DNA of 64,000 bases from Solirubrum koreensis (GCF_039541855.1 NZ_BAABHA010000001.1:434001-498000); one strand, 5' to 3'. Positions 1 to 9,036 are shown, counted from the first letter of the stretch. Translations and numbers: made by a program. The notes: a model not told the origin generated them from the sequence alone.

Positions 1-206
1 TCCATGTTTTCATGAGCACAGGCCGCATGTTCCCACTGATCGAACTCCAAAAACCACGCATCACGAATGGTTTTAGGTAAGTTCAGGTCATCTACATCAA
101 GGTAGACCCAGCCTGTTTCATCAACGCGCAAATATTCTTGATGAGGTGCGGGAATGGTCTTCCCTTCTCGGTAACAATTGCATTTAACAATAGCAGCGTA
201 GCCCAT
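1..206 (-). CDS. Hypothetical protein, 3' end cut by window edge
   Basis: An open frame starts at ATG 206-204 and runs off the left edge with no stop, giving about 68 residues. The visible protein begins MGYAAIVKCNCY and includes a segment predicted to be soluble (LRVDETGWVYLDVDDLNLP). It has no signal peptide and no motif I recognise. It is less GC-rich than the genes that follow. Only the N-terminal part is visible, so no function is proposed. Confidence 0.5.
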   Translation of the reverse strand, partial: MGYAAIVKCNCYREGKTIPAPHQEYLRVDETGWVYLDVDDLNLPKTIRDAWFLEFDQWEHAACAHENM

Positions 207-234
207 AAACTTTGATCAAGCCACTAAAGTTACC

Positions 235-2046
235 TCACGCCGCCGTGTCGCCCACGTCATCCTCATCGTCCACCATCACCCGGGCTAACTTCTCGATGTT
301 CAAGCTGCGCGCCGAGGCATCGAAAATCTCGCGGTAGGTGCCGCGCAGGTCGTAGAGCTGCTCGTGGGTGCCGCTTTCCACCATGCGGCCCTGCTTCATC
401 ACGTAAATGCAGTCGGAGTCCACAATCTGGGCAAGACTGTGGGAGATGATGACCACCGTGCGGCCCTGCTTGATGGCCTCGAGGGAGTTCTTGATTTGCT
501 CGGTGGCAATGGCGTCGAGGGAGGCGGTGGGCTCGTCGAGGAAAATGATGGGCGGATTTTTCAGGAACAGCCGGGCAATGGCAATGCGCTGCTGCTGCCC
601 GCCCGAAAGCTGCTGGGCATCGGAGGCGTAGCCCTTGGGCAGCTGCATGATCTGATCGTGCAAATAGGCCTGCTTGGCCGCGTGCTGAATCTGCTCGAAG
701 GTGGCGTCCATTACGCCGTAGCGGATGTTTTCTTCGATGGTGCCCTTGAAGATGTGGTTTTTTTGGAGCACCAGCCCAATGCGCTGGCGCAGGGCCTGGG
801 TGTCGTACTCGGCCAGGGGGCGGCCGTCGAGCAGCATCTGGCCGCGGTCGGGCTCGTAGAACTTGCAGAGCAAGTTGATGACGGTGCTTTTGCCGGCGCC
901 GCTCAGGCCCACCAAAGCGGTGGTTTTGCCTTCTTCAACGGTCAGGCACACGTCGTGCAGGGCCTGGGTGCCGCTGGGATAGGTAAAATCGACGTTGCAA
1001 ATCTCGAAGGTGCCGCGTACCTGATCGGGCTGAATGCGGCCGGTTTTCTCGCGGGCGTCGCGGGCGTCGAGAATGTCGAAGAAGCCCTCGGAGTAGGTGA
1101 GGGCCTCGTTCATTTCGTCGTAGATACGGTGCAACTGCCGAATGGGCGCCGACACGTTGTTGAACAGCAGAATGTGGAACATAATGGCCCCGATGCTGAT
1201 CTGCCGATCCAGCACCAGGTAAGCCGTGAGAATGATGATGAACACCACGCCCACTTGCTCGGTGAAGGTTTTGAGGCCGTCGTAGCGGAAGTTGGTTTTG
1301 CGGGTTTCCAGCTGCGCGGTTTGTAGGTTCTGCTGCAGCTGGGCCTGTTTCTGCTCCTCGTAGTCTTCGCGCACGAAGCTCTTGATGACCACGGCCGAGT
1401 CGATGATGTTTACCAAGCCCTGGCTTTTTTGCTCGCGCAGGCTGCGCAGCGCCCGACGGGTGCCGTTGAGGCGGTCGGCCTGCCGGTAGCTGATCCAGAA
1501 GTACACCGGCAGCACCGCCAGCGCCACCAGGCCCACGTACAGGTTGGCCGTGAACATGACCACCAAGGCCACAAGGGCGTTGGCAAACAGCGGCAGAATG
1601 TCGATAAAGAAGTTCTGCACCAGCTTCATCAGGCTTTCCACGCCGCGGTCGATGCGGGTTTGCAGCTTGCCGGTTTGGTTGCCGCTATCGGAGTAAAAGC
1701 CGAGCTGGTAGGAGAGAATTTTGCGCACCGCGTCCTGGGCCAGGGTGCTGGAAACGTTGATGCGGATTTTCTCGCCGTAGTACTTCTGCCCGAAGGTGAT
1801 GAATGTGTTAACCACTTCCTTGCCCAGCAGCAGCGCACTCACCAGCAGGAGCATGTCGGCGCCCTGGGCCAGGCCGAGGCCGCGGTTCAGCAGGTTCTGC
1901 ACCGTATCCACAGTGTAGCGCAGCACAAACGGGTTTACCTGGGCCGCCAAGGACCCCACCAGCGTCAGCAGCAACGTGCCAATGACGAGCGAGCGGTAGG
2001 GCAGGACGTAGGGGTACAGGCGTTTGATGATTTCCCAGAGACTCAT
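235..2046 (-). CDS. ABC transporter, fused permease and ATPase (MsbA-like exporter)
   Basis: A 603-residue half-transporter of the ABC exporter type, expected to work as a homodimer in the inner membrane and to move lipids or other hydrophobic substrates outward. Residues 1 to about 320 are the six-helix membrane domain. The nucleotide-binding domain follows, with Walker A GLSGAGKST near residue 380, the ABC signature LSGGQQQR near 478 and Walker B IIFLDEPTASLDA near 498, then an H-loop histidine in VVIISHS. Length and domain order fit the MsbA/LmrA family. The substrate cannot be read from sequence. It is monocistronic as far as can be seen; the next gene on the strand ends 90 bases upstream. 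Confidence 0.9.
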   Translation of the reverse strand: MSLWEIIKRLYPYVLPYRSLVIGTLLLTLVGSLAAQVNPFVLRYTVDTVQNLLNRGLGLAQGADMLLLVSALLLGKEVVNTFITFGQKYYGEKIRINVSSTLAQDAVRKILSYQLGFYSDSGNQTGKLQTRIDRGVESLMKLVQNFFIDILPLFANALVALVVMFTANLYVGLVALAVLPVYFWISYRQADRLNGTRRALRSLREQKSQGLVNIIDSAVVIKSFVREDYEEQKQAQLQQNLQTAQLETRKTNFRYDGLKTFTEQVGVVFIIILTAYLVLDRQISIGAIMFHILLFNNVSAPIRQLHRIYDEMNEALTYSEGFFDILDARDAREKTGRIQPDQVRGTFEICNVDFTYPSGTQALHDVCLTVEEGKTTALVGLSGAGKSTVINLLCKFYEPDRGQMLLDGRPLAEYDTQALRQRIGLVLQKNHIFKGTIEENIRYGVMDATFEQIQHAAKQAYLHDQIMQLPKGYASDAQQLSGGQQQRIAIARLFLKNPPIIFLDEPTASLDAIATEQIKNSLEAIKQGRTVVIISHSLAQIVDSDCIYVMKQGRMVESGTHEQLYDLRGTYREIFDASARSLNIEKLARVMVDDEDDVGDTAA

Positions 2047-2135
2047 GCGGCAGCGGCTACGGTGTGGGTGGTAGCCGGTTAGACGTTGAGCGTGGGGGCG
2101 GAGTTATGAATGTGCACGTATTGGACCGTATACCG

Positions 2136-2603
2136 TTAATCACGACGCTTGCGCCTCGTTCTCGTCTGAATCTTTCGCTGCAAATCATTGGCGTACTTGC
2201 TACCGTTTAGTCGGTTCGAATAAGAACAGGGGGTAATAAACAGCCCCTTTTTCTCCTCGTGCAAAAACAATATGCTCTTTTCACCCAGGGCAAAATGCAT
2301 TGAGCACGACGAGTAGTCCGACTGTAACTCAATGGTGTCGTTTGCTACAAATTTGCCCTTAAAGCTTTCCAGCACGCGAAGCCGGACATTAAAGCCGCGG
2401 GTTGAGTCCTGATTTGAGATTCGCAACCAATGCCGGTATGCCCGTCCTTCAGGAGTTCTGGCGTCTAGTATTTCAACTACTTCTGCTGTAAGTAAATAAG
2501 AAGTGTTCTTTATGTGATGTTCGACAGGCATCATCAGGCAGTCGCAAGCGAGGGTAGTAAAAGTGCTGAGGATAAATAAAGCGAGTAATAGTAACGGCTT
2601 CAT
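2136..2603 (-). CDS. Secreted TIMP/NTR-like protein
   Basis: The start at 2603 is preferred to an upstream ATG at 2693 because it opens directly on a signal peptide (MKPLLLLALFILSTFTTLAC). The mature protein would begin at a CDC motif. Later come LRVLESFKGKF, a conserved-looking SSC, the hydrophobic strand EKSILFLHE and a late ITPCSYSNRL. This order (CxC at the mature N terminus, a V..SFKG strand, a Cys pair, a final PCS) is what I know from bacterial tissue-inhibitor-of-metalloproteinase/netrin-fold proteins. The cysteine could instead be a lipoprotein cysteine. About 155 residues; the C terminus is strongly basic (RTRRKRRD). Confidence 0.6.
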   Translation of the reverse strand: MKPLLLLALFILSTFTTLACDCLMMPVEHHIKNTSYLLTAEVVEILDARTPEGRAYRHWLRISNQDSTRGFNVRLRVLESFKGKFVANDTIELQSDYSSCSMHFALGEKSILFLHEEKKGLFITPCSYSNRLNGSKYANDLQRKIQTRTRRKRRD

Positions 2604-2804
2604 GCTGCTGGCTGGAAAAGCGAAAGAGGACTGGGTGGGAGGTAGTTCAAAGTTTACCGCCAAGTCGAATTGGTGACCAAGTAAATAAAGCACCAGTTGC
2701 CATTCTCAGCAGCCCGTTGGGGTAGTACACGGTAGAGATGCTTCGGCAAGCCCGGCATGACCTAAATCTAAAATCCAAACAAGCTCTTATCCAAAAAGTC
2801 TAAC

Positions 2805-3359
2805 CTACTGCTGCGGTTCGGTTTGCGCTGCCAGCGCGTTCAGACGCGGCTGTAGTAGCCACACCCCAACTATCGAAAACCAGAGTAGAAAAAACTCGAC
2901 CAGATAGTCGCTCAGGTGCGCTTCTCGTTGCAACTCCACCGATTTGTACGTCTTAGCAGCGAAGCGAAGACCGTAGAAAACGCCAGCCATAGATAGAAGG
3001 TGCATCAGCACCATGGCGCTGATGATAGCGGTTTTTGGCAAGCCAGCTTCTCCTATGTTACCCCGATAGAAAATGTATGCCACCCCAAATACCAAAAGAA
3101 CAGCATACAGCAGGGGCACCGAGAATAAGAGCTTGAAGCGCCCCAAATTCAGGCCTGCGCTGGATGGGGCTAAGGAATGCAGCTGCGTGGCTATGGCCCA
3201 TATCCAGCCAAACGTACCCAGTGTGAACAGCAGCATAGCTATTGGGAAGGCGAATAGCATCAACTTTATGTCGATGAGTACTACCAGGTTCATCAGAAAA
3301 ACAGTGCCCCAGGTGAGTAGGAAAAGTTGCCAATGTTTGAGGTGTAGCAGAAAGCGCAT
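2805..3359 (-). CDS. Multi-pass membrane protein of unknown function
   Basis: About 184 residues with roughly five hydrophobic helices. The start at 3359 gives MRFLLHLKHWQLFLLTWG, an N terminus I associate with a family of small uncharacterised Bacteroidota membrane proteins. A longer frame to 3449 exists but would overlap the leader region of the divergent M28 peptidase gene. No catalytic motif is visible. It is divergent from the peptidase gene with 116 bases between the starts, so both promoters must lie there. Confidence 0.65.
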   Translation of the reverse strand: MRFLLHLKHWQLFLLTWGTVFLMNLVVLIDIKLMLFAFPIAMLLFTLGTFGWIWAIATQLHSLAPSSAGLNLGRFKLLFSVPLLYAVLLVFGVAYIFYRGNIGEAGLPKTAIISAMVLMHLLSMAGVFYGLRFAAKTYKSVELQREAHLSDYLVEFFLLWFSIVGVWLLQPRLNALAAQTEPQQ

Positions 3360-3475
3360 AGCGAACAGGTAGTGAAAGGGTATCAGCTTTGACCCGCGCC
3401 GCAACGCCAGACCAAAAACGTCGTCAATTTCTCGTTTCTTCGGCAGCATTCAATCTTCGCCTTCTCTTCTCCGTT

Positions 3476-5038
3476 ATGCAAAAACTGCTTTACCTGGCCG
3501 TGGCGTACGGCCTTACCGCTACCGCGCCAGCGCTGGCCCAACAGGCCGAAAAAGTCGATCAGGCAATAATTGCCAAGATCAAGGACGAAGGCCTGAACCG
3601 CTCCCAGGTGATGAAAACGGCCTTTTACCTCACTGATGTGTGCGGCCCGCGCCTGGCCAATTCGGAAGGCCTGAACCGCGCCAACGACTGGACGCAAAAG
3701 CAGATGGCCATTTGGGGCCTCACCAACTCCAAGATTGAGCCCTGGGGCGACTTCGGCCGCGGCTGGGACATCGAGAAGTCGTACGTGGCCATGACGGCGC
3801 CGTACTACCACGCCATGATCGGCGCGCCCAAAGCCTGGACGCCCGGCACCAACGGCGCCCTGAAAAAGCAGGTGGTGCTGGTGAAAGCCGCCACCGAAGC
3901 CGACCTCGCCAAGTACAAAGGCCAGCTGCGCGACAAAATTGTGCTGACGGAAGTAGCCTCCGAGCCCAAAACCACCTTCACCGCCGACGCCAGCCGCTAC
4001 ACCGACGAGGAGCTGCAGAAAATGGCTACCCCCGCCGAAGCGCGACCCGCCACCACTGCCAACGATGAAGCCCGCAACGCCTACCGTGCCCGCCTGGCCC
4101 TGCGCACCAAAATGAGCGAAATGTTCATGCAGGAAGGCGCAGCGGCAGTGCTCAGCACCCGCGGCGGCTCGCACGGCACGTTCTTCACCTCCAACGGCGC
4201 CCCGTACGCCGCCGATGCCAAGCCCGTGCTGCCCGAGATTGAAATGTCGCCGGAAGACCAGCTGCGGCTGATTCGCTTGGTGGAAGCCGGCATTCCGGTG
4301 GAAGTGGAAATGGAAACCCGCACCAAATTCCAAACCCAGGACCTGAAGGGCTACAACGTGGTGGCCGAAATTCCCGGCACCGACCGCAAGCTGAAAAGCG
4401 AAGTGGTCATGCTCGGCGCCCACCTCGACTCCTGGCACGCCGCCACCGGCGCCACCGACAACGCCGCCGGCTGCGCCGTGATGATGGAAGCCGCTCGCAT
4501 TCTGAAGGCCCTCGACGTGAAGCCGCGCCGCACCATTCGGGTGGCCCTGTGGAGCGCCGAGGAGCAGGGCCTGCACGGCTCGCGCAACTACGTGAAAAAC
4601 CACTTCGCCGACCCCGCCACCATGAAACTGCTGCCCGAGCACGAAAAGCTCGCGGCCTACTTCAACCTCGATAACGGTTCGGGCAAAATCCGCGGCATTT
4701 ACGCCCAGGGCAACGAGCAGGTGCAGCCCATCTTCGCCGCCTGGCTCAAGCCCTTCGCCGACATGGGCGCCACCACCGTTACGCCCCGCAACACCGGCGG
4801 CACCGACCACCTCGCCTTCGACGCCGTGGGCCTGCCCGGTTTCCAGTTCATTCAGGACGGCCTCGACTACAACACCCGCACCCACCACACCAACATGGAC
4901 ACCTACGAGCGTTTGCAAGCCGACGACCTCAAGCAGGCCTCGGTAATCGTGGCCTCGTTCGTGTACCACGCTGCCATGCGCGACCAGAAGCTGCCGCGCA
5001 AAGCTTTGCCCCAGCCACCTACCGCACCTAAGTCGTAG
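3476..5038 (+). CDS. Exported M28 family metallopeptidase (PGCP/CPQ-like)
   Basis: A 520-residue exported zinc aminopeptidase/carboxypeptidase. The start at 3476 opens a signal peptide ending near ALAQQ; 29 upstream in-frame codons are not needed. A PA-like insertion lies roughly in residues 120-290. The di-zinc site is visible: His316 in AHLDSW, Asp328 in ATDNAAG, the catalytic and ligand pair Glu362/Glu363 in SAEEQG, Asp399 in FNLDNG and His445 in GGTDHLAF. Length and motif spacing match the plasma glutamate carboxypeptidase-like branch of M28. It probably clips dipeptides in the periplasm. It faces an ankyrin gene convergently across a strong hairpin. Confidence 0.92.
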   Translation: MQKLLYLAVAYGLTATAPALAQQAEKVDQAIIAKIKDEGLNRSQVMKTAFYLTDVCGPRLANSEGLNRANDWTQKQMAIWGLTNSKIEPWGDFGRGWDIEKSYVAMTAPYYHAMIGAPKAWTPGTNGALKKQVVLVKAATEADLAKYKGQLRDKIVLTEVASEPKTTFTADASRYTDEELQKMATPAEARPATTANDEARNAYRARLALRTKMSEMFMQEGAAAVLSTRGGSHGTFFTSNGAPYAADAKPVLPEIEMSPEDQLRLIRLVEAGIPVEVEMETRTKFQTQDLKGYNVVAEIPGTDRKLKSEVVMLGAHLDSWHAATGATDNAAGCAVMMEAARILKALDVKPRRTIRVALWSAEEQGLHGSRNYVKNHFADPATMKLLPEHEKLAAYFNLDNGSGKIRGIYAQGNEQVQPIFAAWLKPFADMGATTVTPRNTGGTDHLAFDAVGLPGFQFIQDGLDYNTRTHHTNMDTYERLQADDLKQASVIVASFVYHAAMRDQKLPRKALPQPPTAPKS

Positions 5039-5043
5039 GTTTG

Positions 5044-5114
5044 GCTGGTTCGTACAACTCAAAACGCCCCGCTGGTATTGAGCCAGCAGGGCGTTTTGAG
5101 TTGTACGAACCAGC
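5044..5114. terminator. Long bidirectional hairpin terminator between convergent genes
   Basis: Arms 5044-5075 and 5083-5114 are 32 bases each and complementary except for one position; the loop is 7 bases (tattgag). It begins 5 bases after the M28 peptidase stop and ends 2 bases before the ankyrin gene stop on the other strand, so it can serve both transcripts. The stem is far longer than a typical intrinsic terminator. Confidence 0.75.
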
Positions 5115-5116
5115 AT

Positions 5117-5575
5117 TTACTTTACCCCCAACGATTCCAAGTAAGCTATCATATCCGCGTGCTTTTGATCTTGGGCAGCTTTCAGCGCGGTGTTGCCTTG
5201 CCCGTCGTTGGCGTCGGGTTTGGCGCCTTTTTCCACCAACAGCTGGGCTAAAGGCACGTTGCCGTTGTGAGCAGCCCACATCAGGGGTGTCATTTTGAAG
5301 CCGTCGACGGCGTTAACATCCGCGCCGTGGTTGAGGAGCAGCGTGGCCACATCGGTGTAGTTCTTCATCGTGGCCTGCATTAGGGTGGTGATGAAGAAAG
5401 CGTTGTTCATGCGGAACGTGTAGTTCACGTTGGCACCTTCTTCAATCAACTTGGCGACCTTGCTCACTTGGTTCTTGCTGACGGCTTCGTACAGTTTTTG
5501 GTCGCGCGACTGTGCAGACGCCGTGGTACCCGCGAACAAAAGCAATGCGGCCAGCAAGGTAAATATTGGCTTCAT
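5117..5575 (-). CDS. Secreted ankyrin-repeat protein
   Basis: A 152-residue protein with a clear N-terminal signal peptide (MKPIFTLLAALLLFAGTTAS...AQS). About four ankyrin repeats follow, with the classic turns IEEGANVNYTF, LLNHGADVNAVDGFKMTPLM and LVEKGAKPDANDGQGNTAL and a last partial repeat. It should be periplasmic and act as a protein-binding scaffold; the partner is unknown. The nearest gene on the same strand starts 108 bases upstream. Confidence 0.85.
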   Translation of the reverse strand: MKPIFTLLAALLLFAGTTASAQSRDQKLYEAVSKNQVSKVAKLIEEGANVNYTFRMNNAFFITTLMQATMKNYTDVATLLLNHGADVNAVDGFKMTPLMWAAHNGNVPLAQLLVEKGAKPDANDGQGNTALKAAQDQKHADMIAYLESLGVK

Positions 5576-5682
5576 GCAAAAAGTATGGTGAACGGTGGTT
5601 GAGTGGTTACGGAAGGCGCCACCTGCGGCACGGCCAGAAAGCCTTCGAAAGCAGGCAGCGACACGCGCCTACGAATAGCAAA

Positions 5683-6663
5683 CTACCCTTTTCGCTCCGT
5701 TTTCTTCAGAAACTTGAGCAGCGCCGGGAAGTAGTGCTGCGGGTCGTCCCACATGGCGTAGTGCGAACCTTCCGGGCAGATGTACTTCTGGCTTTTCGGT
5801 ATCTGCCGCTGCATATAGTCGATGTCGGCGGTGGGAATGAAATCGTAGCGTGAGCCGATGACCAGCGTGGGCGTTTTGATGGAGGCCAGGCGGGTGCTAA
5901 AGTCCCACGCCACCATGAAGGGCAGGAAGTTCACGGCGTATTTGCGGACGATGTGCGCCTGACTGCGGGTGAAGGTGGGCGGCTCCGGCGTCAGGCGCAT
6001 CATGTGCAGCTGGCGAAATTCCGTGTACACAGCCGGGGTAATGAGCGGCGACAAGGCTTTCAGCCCCATGGTATCGAGGCCAGCAATGGTTTTGCCTTCT
6101 TTGGCCGCGTGGCGCCGAATGATGTCGGCAAATTGGGCGTAGCGGTTCTTGTTGAATACCGTGGCCTTGTAGCCGATGTTCGAAGTAATAAGACCTTTCA
6201 GGTGCTGCGGGTACTTGCTGGCGTACTCCAAGGCCAACATGCCGCCCCAGGAGTGACCCAGCAGGTAAAACTGGTCGAGCCCCAGGCCTTGGCGAACCTG
6301 CTCCACTTCGCCCACAAAGCGGTTGATGTCCCACACAGCCTTGTCGGCTGTTTCGTCGGAGTGGTAAGAGTTCAGTTGGTCGTAGTAATAGATTTCGATG
6401 CCTTCCTTGGTCAAGTATTCGGGAAAGTTCTCGAAGTACTCGTGGGTGTTGCCGGGGCCGCCGTGCAGCAGCAGCAGCTTGATCTTGCCTTCGCCCACTT
6501 TCTGCGTCCACACGCGGTACTTGCCATCCACAGTAATCATTTTCACGCCTGGTGCCTGCATTTTGGCGGCGTAGCTGCTGTCTTTGGCCTGGGCTGCGAC
6601 CAGCCACGGAAGCAACAGCAATAGAAAGGAAAGGACTGCCTGGCGGAGCTTCACGAAGCGCAT
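5683..6663 (-). CDS. Exported alpha/beta hydrolase, proline iminopeptidase-like (S33)
   Basis: A 326-residue protein with an N-terminal signal peptide (LSFLLLLLPWLVAAQA). The fold markers of S33 proline iminopeptidases are present: the oxyanion loop LLLLHGGPGNTHEYF, the nucleophile elbow LLGHSWGGMLALEY, the acid region LVIGSRYDFIPTAD and the catalytic histidine in PEGSHYAMWDDP. It likely releases N-terminal proline or related residues from peptides in the periplasm. Other S33 substrates such as epoxides or lactones cannot be excluded. Confidence 0.85.
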   Translation of the reverse strand: MRFVKLRQAVLSFLLLLLPWLVAAQAKDSSYAAKMQAPGVKMITVDGKYRVWTQKVGEGKIKLLLLHGGPGNTHEYFENFPEYLTKEGIEIYYYDQLNSYHSDETADKAVWDINRFVGEVEQVRQGLGLDQFYLLGHSWGGMLALEYASKYPQHLKGLITSNIGYKATVFNKNRYAQFADIIRRHAAKEGKTIAGLDTMGLKALSPLITPAVYTEFRQLHMMRLTPEPPTFTRSQAHIVRKYAVNFLPFMVAWDFSTRLASIKTPTLVIGSRYDFIPTADIDYMQRQIPKSQKYICPEGSHYAMWDDPQHYFPALLKFLKKTERKG

Positions 6664-6774
6664 CGAAATCAGGGTTAGGTATTGATGTAACTAGCAAGGG
6701 CACGCAGGCCCAATTATGCAATTCTCGGGAGGAGTGAGGTTAGAAATGCGACTGACCAGCCACCCCACTCGATC

Positions 6775-7101
6775 TTACTTGTCGGTGCGCGGCTCCACTA
6801 TGCCGAGCCTTTCGGTAACCCAGTTTTTACTTACCGGCACCGTTACCACAACCTCTGTTTCGGGTGTGCCTTGCCTGCGCCGCGCGGCCAGCCGTTGCAG
6901 CTTGTCCTGGTTTTCGTCTTTGGTTACGAGAATGGTGCCGTAGTCCCGTATGGCCACCACCAGCTTGGGCATTTTCAAACGTACCTCCACCGGCTGGGTG
7001 GCAGCCGGCTTGGGCACGCTTACCGGCTTGGTCTGGGCCTGACTGCTCAGTGCCGCGAGCAGGCAAACGGATAGTGGAATAAGGTATCGGCTAAACGGCA
7101 T
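6775..7101 (-). CDS. Small exported protein of unknown function
   Basis: Starting at 7101 gives MPFSRYLIPLSVCLLAALSS followed by QAQ, a good signal peptide; an upstream start at 7122 would add seven residues. The mature part (about 85 residues) holds a Pro/Val/Lys-rich linker and the strand VRLKMPKLVVAIRDYGTILVT, then a charged, arginine-rich helix and a C-terminal TVPVSKNWVTERLG segment. I do not recognise a family. It is on the same strand as the hydrolases on either side but separated by about 100 bases from each. Confidence 0.55.
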   Translation of the reverse strand: MPFSRYLIPLSVCLLAALSSQAQTKPVSVPKPAATQPVEVRLKMPKLVVAIRDYGTILVTKDENQDKLQRLAARRRQGTPETEVVVTVPVSKNWVTERLGIVEPRTDK

Positions 7102-7205
7102 CGAAGGGGAATAACTACCCAAAGATGCAGGTATAAACGAAGTTTCCCCACTCCCAAAGCCATTAGAACGGTTCTGAAAGTGGGGAAGCCTCGATTTACA
7201 GCGGT

Positions 7206-8066
7206 TTAGCTTAGCTTATCCTTAAACAAGCGCAGCGTGCGGCCCCAGGCCAGTTTGGCAGCCGCTTCGTTGTAGCGCGCCGGCGACGAGTCGTTGTTAA
7301 AAGCGTGGTTAACGCCCTCGTACACATATTGCTCGTACTTCACGCCGGCTGCTTTCAGGGCCTGTTCCCAGGCTACCATGCCCGCGTTTACGCGCTCATC
7401 GAGTCCGGCGTAGTGCAGCATCAGGTGGGCTTTGATGTTGGCGGCGTCTTCGGCTTTGGGCTGGGTGCCGTAATAGCCTACCGCGGCGTTTAGCTTAGGG
7501 TCGGCTACGGCCAGCTTGTTGGCCATGGCGCCGCCCCAGCAGAAGCCCACGCAGCCGGTTTTGCCGTTCGAGTCGGGGCGGGTACGCAGGTACTCGAAGG
7601 CGCGCAGGTAGTTGTTCAGGTTTTGCTGCGGATCCAGCTTGCCGATGAGCGTCCGGCCTTCGTCTTCGTTAGCCGGCGTGCCGCCAAATACCGATAGCGC
7701 ATCGACGCCCAGCGCCAGATAGCCGGCCTTGGCTACTCGCCGCGTTACATCTTTGATGTGCGGCGTGAGGCCGCGGTTTTCGTGAATTACCACCACCGCG
7801 CCACGCTTTTTCTTGCCTTTGGGGTGCACCAGCAGCCCTTTCATGGTTACGCCTGCTTCGCCGGCCCAGGTTACTTCTTCACTCACCAGGTTTTTGTCAT
7901 CGTCGGGCACGGTGGCGGCTTCGGCGTAACCGGAGTCCAGGACGTTCAGCGCCGACATGGCCAGGGCCATGCCGCCGGTGAGCTTCACCAGCCGCTCCAT
8001 GAATTCTTTGCGGGTAAGCGGTTTGTGGGTGTACTCGTCGAAGAGGTTGATGATGCGCTGATCCAT
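7206..8066 (-). CDS. Dienelactone hydrolase family protein
   Basis: A 286-residue hydrolase; the start at 8066 (MDQRIINLFDEYTHKPLTRKEF...) is the usual N terminus for this Bacteroidota subgroup and carries a Tat-like leader, with a basic PLTRKEFMERL stretch before a hydrophobic MALAMSALNVL. Catalytic triad motifs: the nucleophile cysteine in VGFCWGGAMAN, the aspartate in YAGLDERVN and the histidine in YEGVNHAFNND. The family hydrolyses lactones such as dienelactone; here the true substrate is unknown. The next gene upstream on the same strand is the cupin at 8141, 74 bases away, so they may be co-transcribed. Confidence 0.87.
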   Translation of the reverse strand: MDQRIINLFDEYTHKPLTRKEFMERLVKLTGGMALAMSALNVLDSGYAEAATVPDDDKNLVSEEVTWAGEAGVTMKGLLVHPKGKKKRGAVVVIHENRGLTPHIKDVTRRVAKAGYLALGVDALSVFGGTPANEDEGRTLIGKLDPQQNLNNYLRAFEYLRTRPDSNGKTGCVGFCWGGAMANKLAVADPKLNAAVGYYGTQPKAEDAANIKAHLMLHYAGLDERVNAGMVAWEQALKAAGVKYEQYVYEGVNHAFNNDSSPARYNEAAAKLAWGRTLRLFKDKLS

Positions 8067-8140
8067 GGACGGGAAAAAGGAAACAGAGAGAAAAATACCG
8101 GCGGTCCGGCGGCTTGGCAAAAGGGGCAGGAGCGTGCGGT

Positions 8141-8512
8141 TTATTCGGCCTCGCGGTTCACGGTATCAATGGAGAAGGCCGGCACGCAAACCGACCAATA
8201 CTCGCATTCTTGGTCGAACGGGTTGGAGTAGCGCACCCGCGCACCGGCCTTGATCAGCAGCGACTCGCCCGCACCCAACTCCACCACGTCACCATCTATT
8301 TCGAACCGTTTGCGGCCGCGCACCACTATGGTTACCTCGTCGAAGGCCGGGTTTTGGTGCGGCTCGCTCCAGTGCGGCGGCGCCACCATGTGGGCCACGC
8401 TGTACTCGCCGGTTTGGGTGCTGGCCAGCCCAATGTGTTCTTCAATGAGTTTGCCGTCGGTGGTGGGAACCACAAAAGGGGCCTGCTGGCGGAAGTATCG
8501 TTTGGTGGACAT
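8141..8512 (-). CDS. Cupin-domain protein
   Basis: A 123-residue single-domain cupin. It shows the two motif regions in degenerate form: HWSEPHQNPAFDEVTIVVRG (metal-binding histidines and a glutamate) and LGAGESLLIKAGARVRYSNP. It is cytoplasmic, with no signal. Cupins of this size often bind a small ligand or act as isomerases; no specific activity can be assigned. It lies 7 bases downstream of the Kazal-type lipoprotein gene and upstream of the dienelactone hydrolase, so a three-gene transcript is plausible. Confidence 0.75.
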   Translation of the reverse strand: MSTKRYFRQQAPFVVPTTDGKLIEEHIGLASTQTGEYSVAHMVAPPHWSEPHQNPAFDEVTIVVRGRKRFEIDGDVVELGAGESLLIKAGARVRYSNPFDQECEYWSVCVPAFSIDTVNREAE

Positions 8513-8519
8513 AGAGGCG

Positions 8520-8780
8520 TTAGTTGGTTTTGGTGGGGCATTCGCCTTGGGTGGTTCGGGTTACGCCGGCATTGGCGGCCGCGCAGGGGTTGCTGTAGGT
8601 TTTGCCGTCGCAGCCGCACACAGGGTTGTATTCCATGGTGCAAATACCATTCGGGTTGATTTTGTTGGGGTCAATGCAGCCGCTATCGGCAGTTGCGGTC
8701 GAGTCGGTGGGCTGTTGGCAGCTGCCGGTAAGCAGCAAAGCCAGGAAAAATAAGCCGTTTGAAAGTCGAGAAGAAGACAT
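8520..8780 (-). CDS. Kazal-type protease-inhibitor lipoprotein
   Basis: An 86-residue lipoprotein precursor with lipobox LTGS-Cys21, then a short linker and a compact Kazal domain. Six cysteines (35, 47, 55, 57, 66, 81) and the hallmark YNPVCGCDGKTYSNPC fit the Kazal/follistatin fold. In animals this fold inhibits serine proteases by a loop just after the second cysteine; in bacteria such lipoproteins are presumed to protect the cell surface. The inhibitory role is inferred from the fold only. Confidence 0.85.
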   Translation of the reverse strand: MSSSRLSNGLFFLALLLTGSCQQPTDSTATADSGCIDPNKINPNGICTMEYNPVCGCDGKTYSNPCAAANAGVTRTTQGECPTKTN

Positions 8781-8884
8781 GGCTAATGCAGGAAGAAGGG
8801 TGGAAACGAAAAGTACGGCGAAACCCTAAATGCAGCCAGCCCGGTCGCCTGTTCGGCCGCTAAAGGATATAGTAGCGCTAATAA

Positions 8885-8918
8885 TTTGTGGTTATATGGT
8901 GGAAGCACTATCTTTTTG
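8885..8918 (+). promoter_or_regulatory. Possible Bacteroidota-type promoter upstream of the YtxH/CsbD gene
   Basis: TTTG at 8885-8888, a spacer of 20 bases, then TATCTTTTTG from 8909. This approximates the Bacteroidota consensus TTTG-N19-TAnnTTTG, with two extra Ts in the -7 box. It lies about 120 bases upstream of the start at 9037. Confidence 0.35.
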
Positions 8919-9036
8919 CCGGGCAATACAACCTGGTCTGTATGCTTCCGTATAGGCAGAGCAAACTGGCCTGCGGAGCTTCCGGAGCCGGTTCTTGACT
9001 TCCTCTGACTTTTCCTTCACCTACACTTTCTACCTC

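Noticed and set aside
3383..5116. Long minus-strand frame opposite the M28 peptidase
   Set aside because: High GC content keeps the antisense frame open; its protein is Gly/Val/His-rich without motifs.
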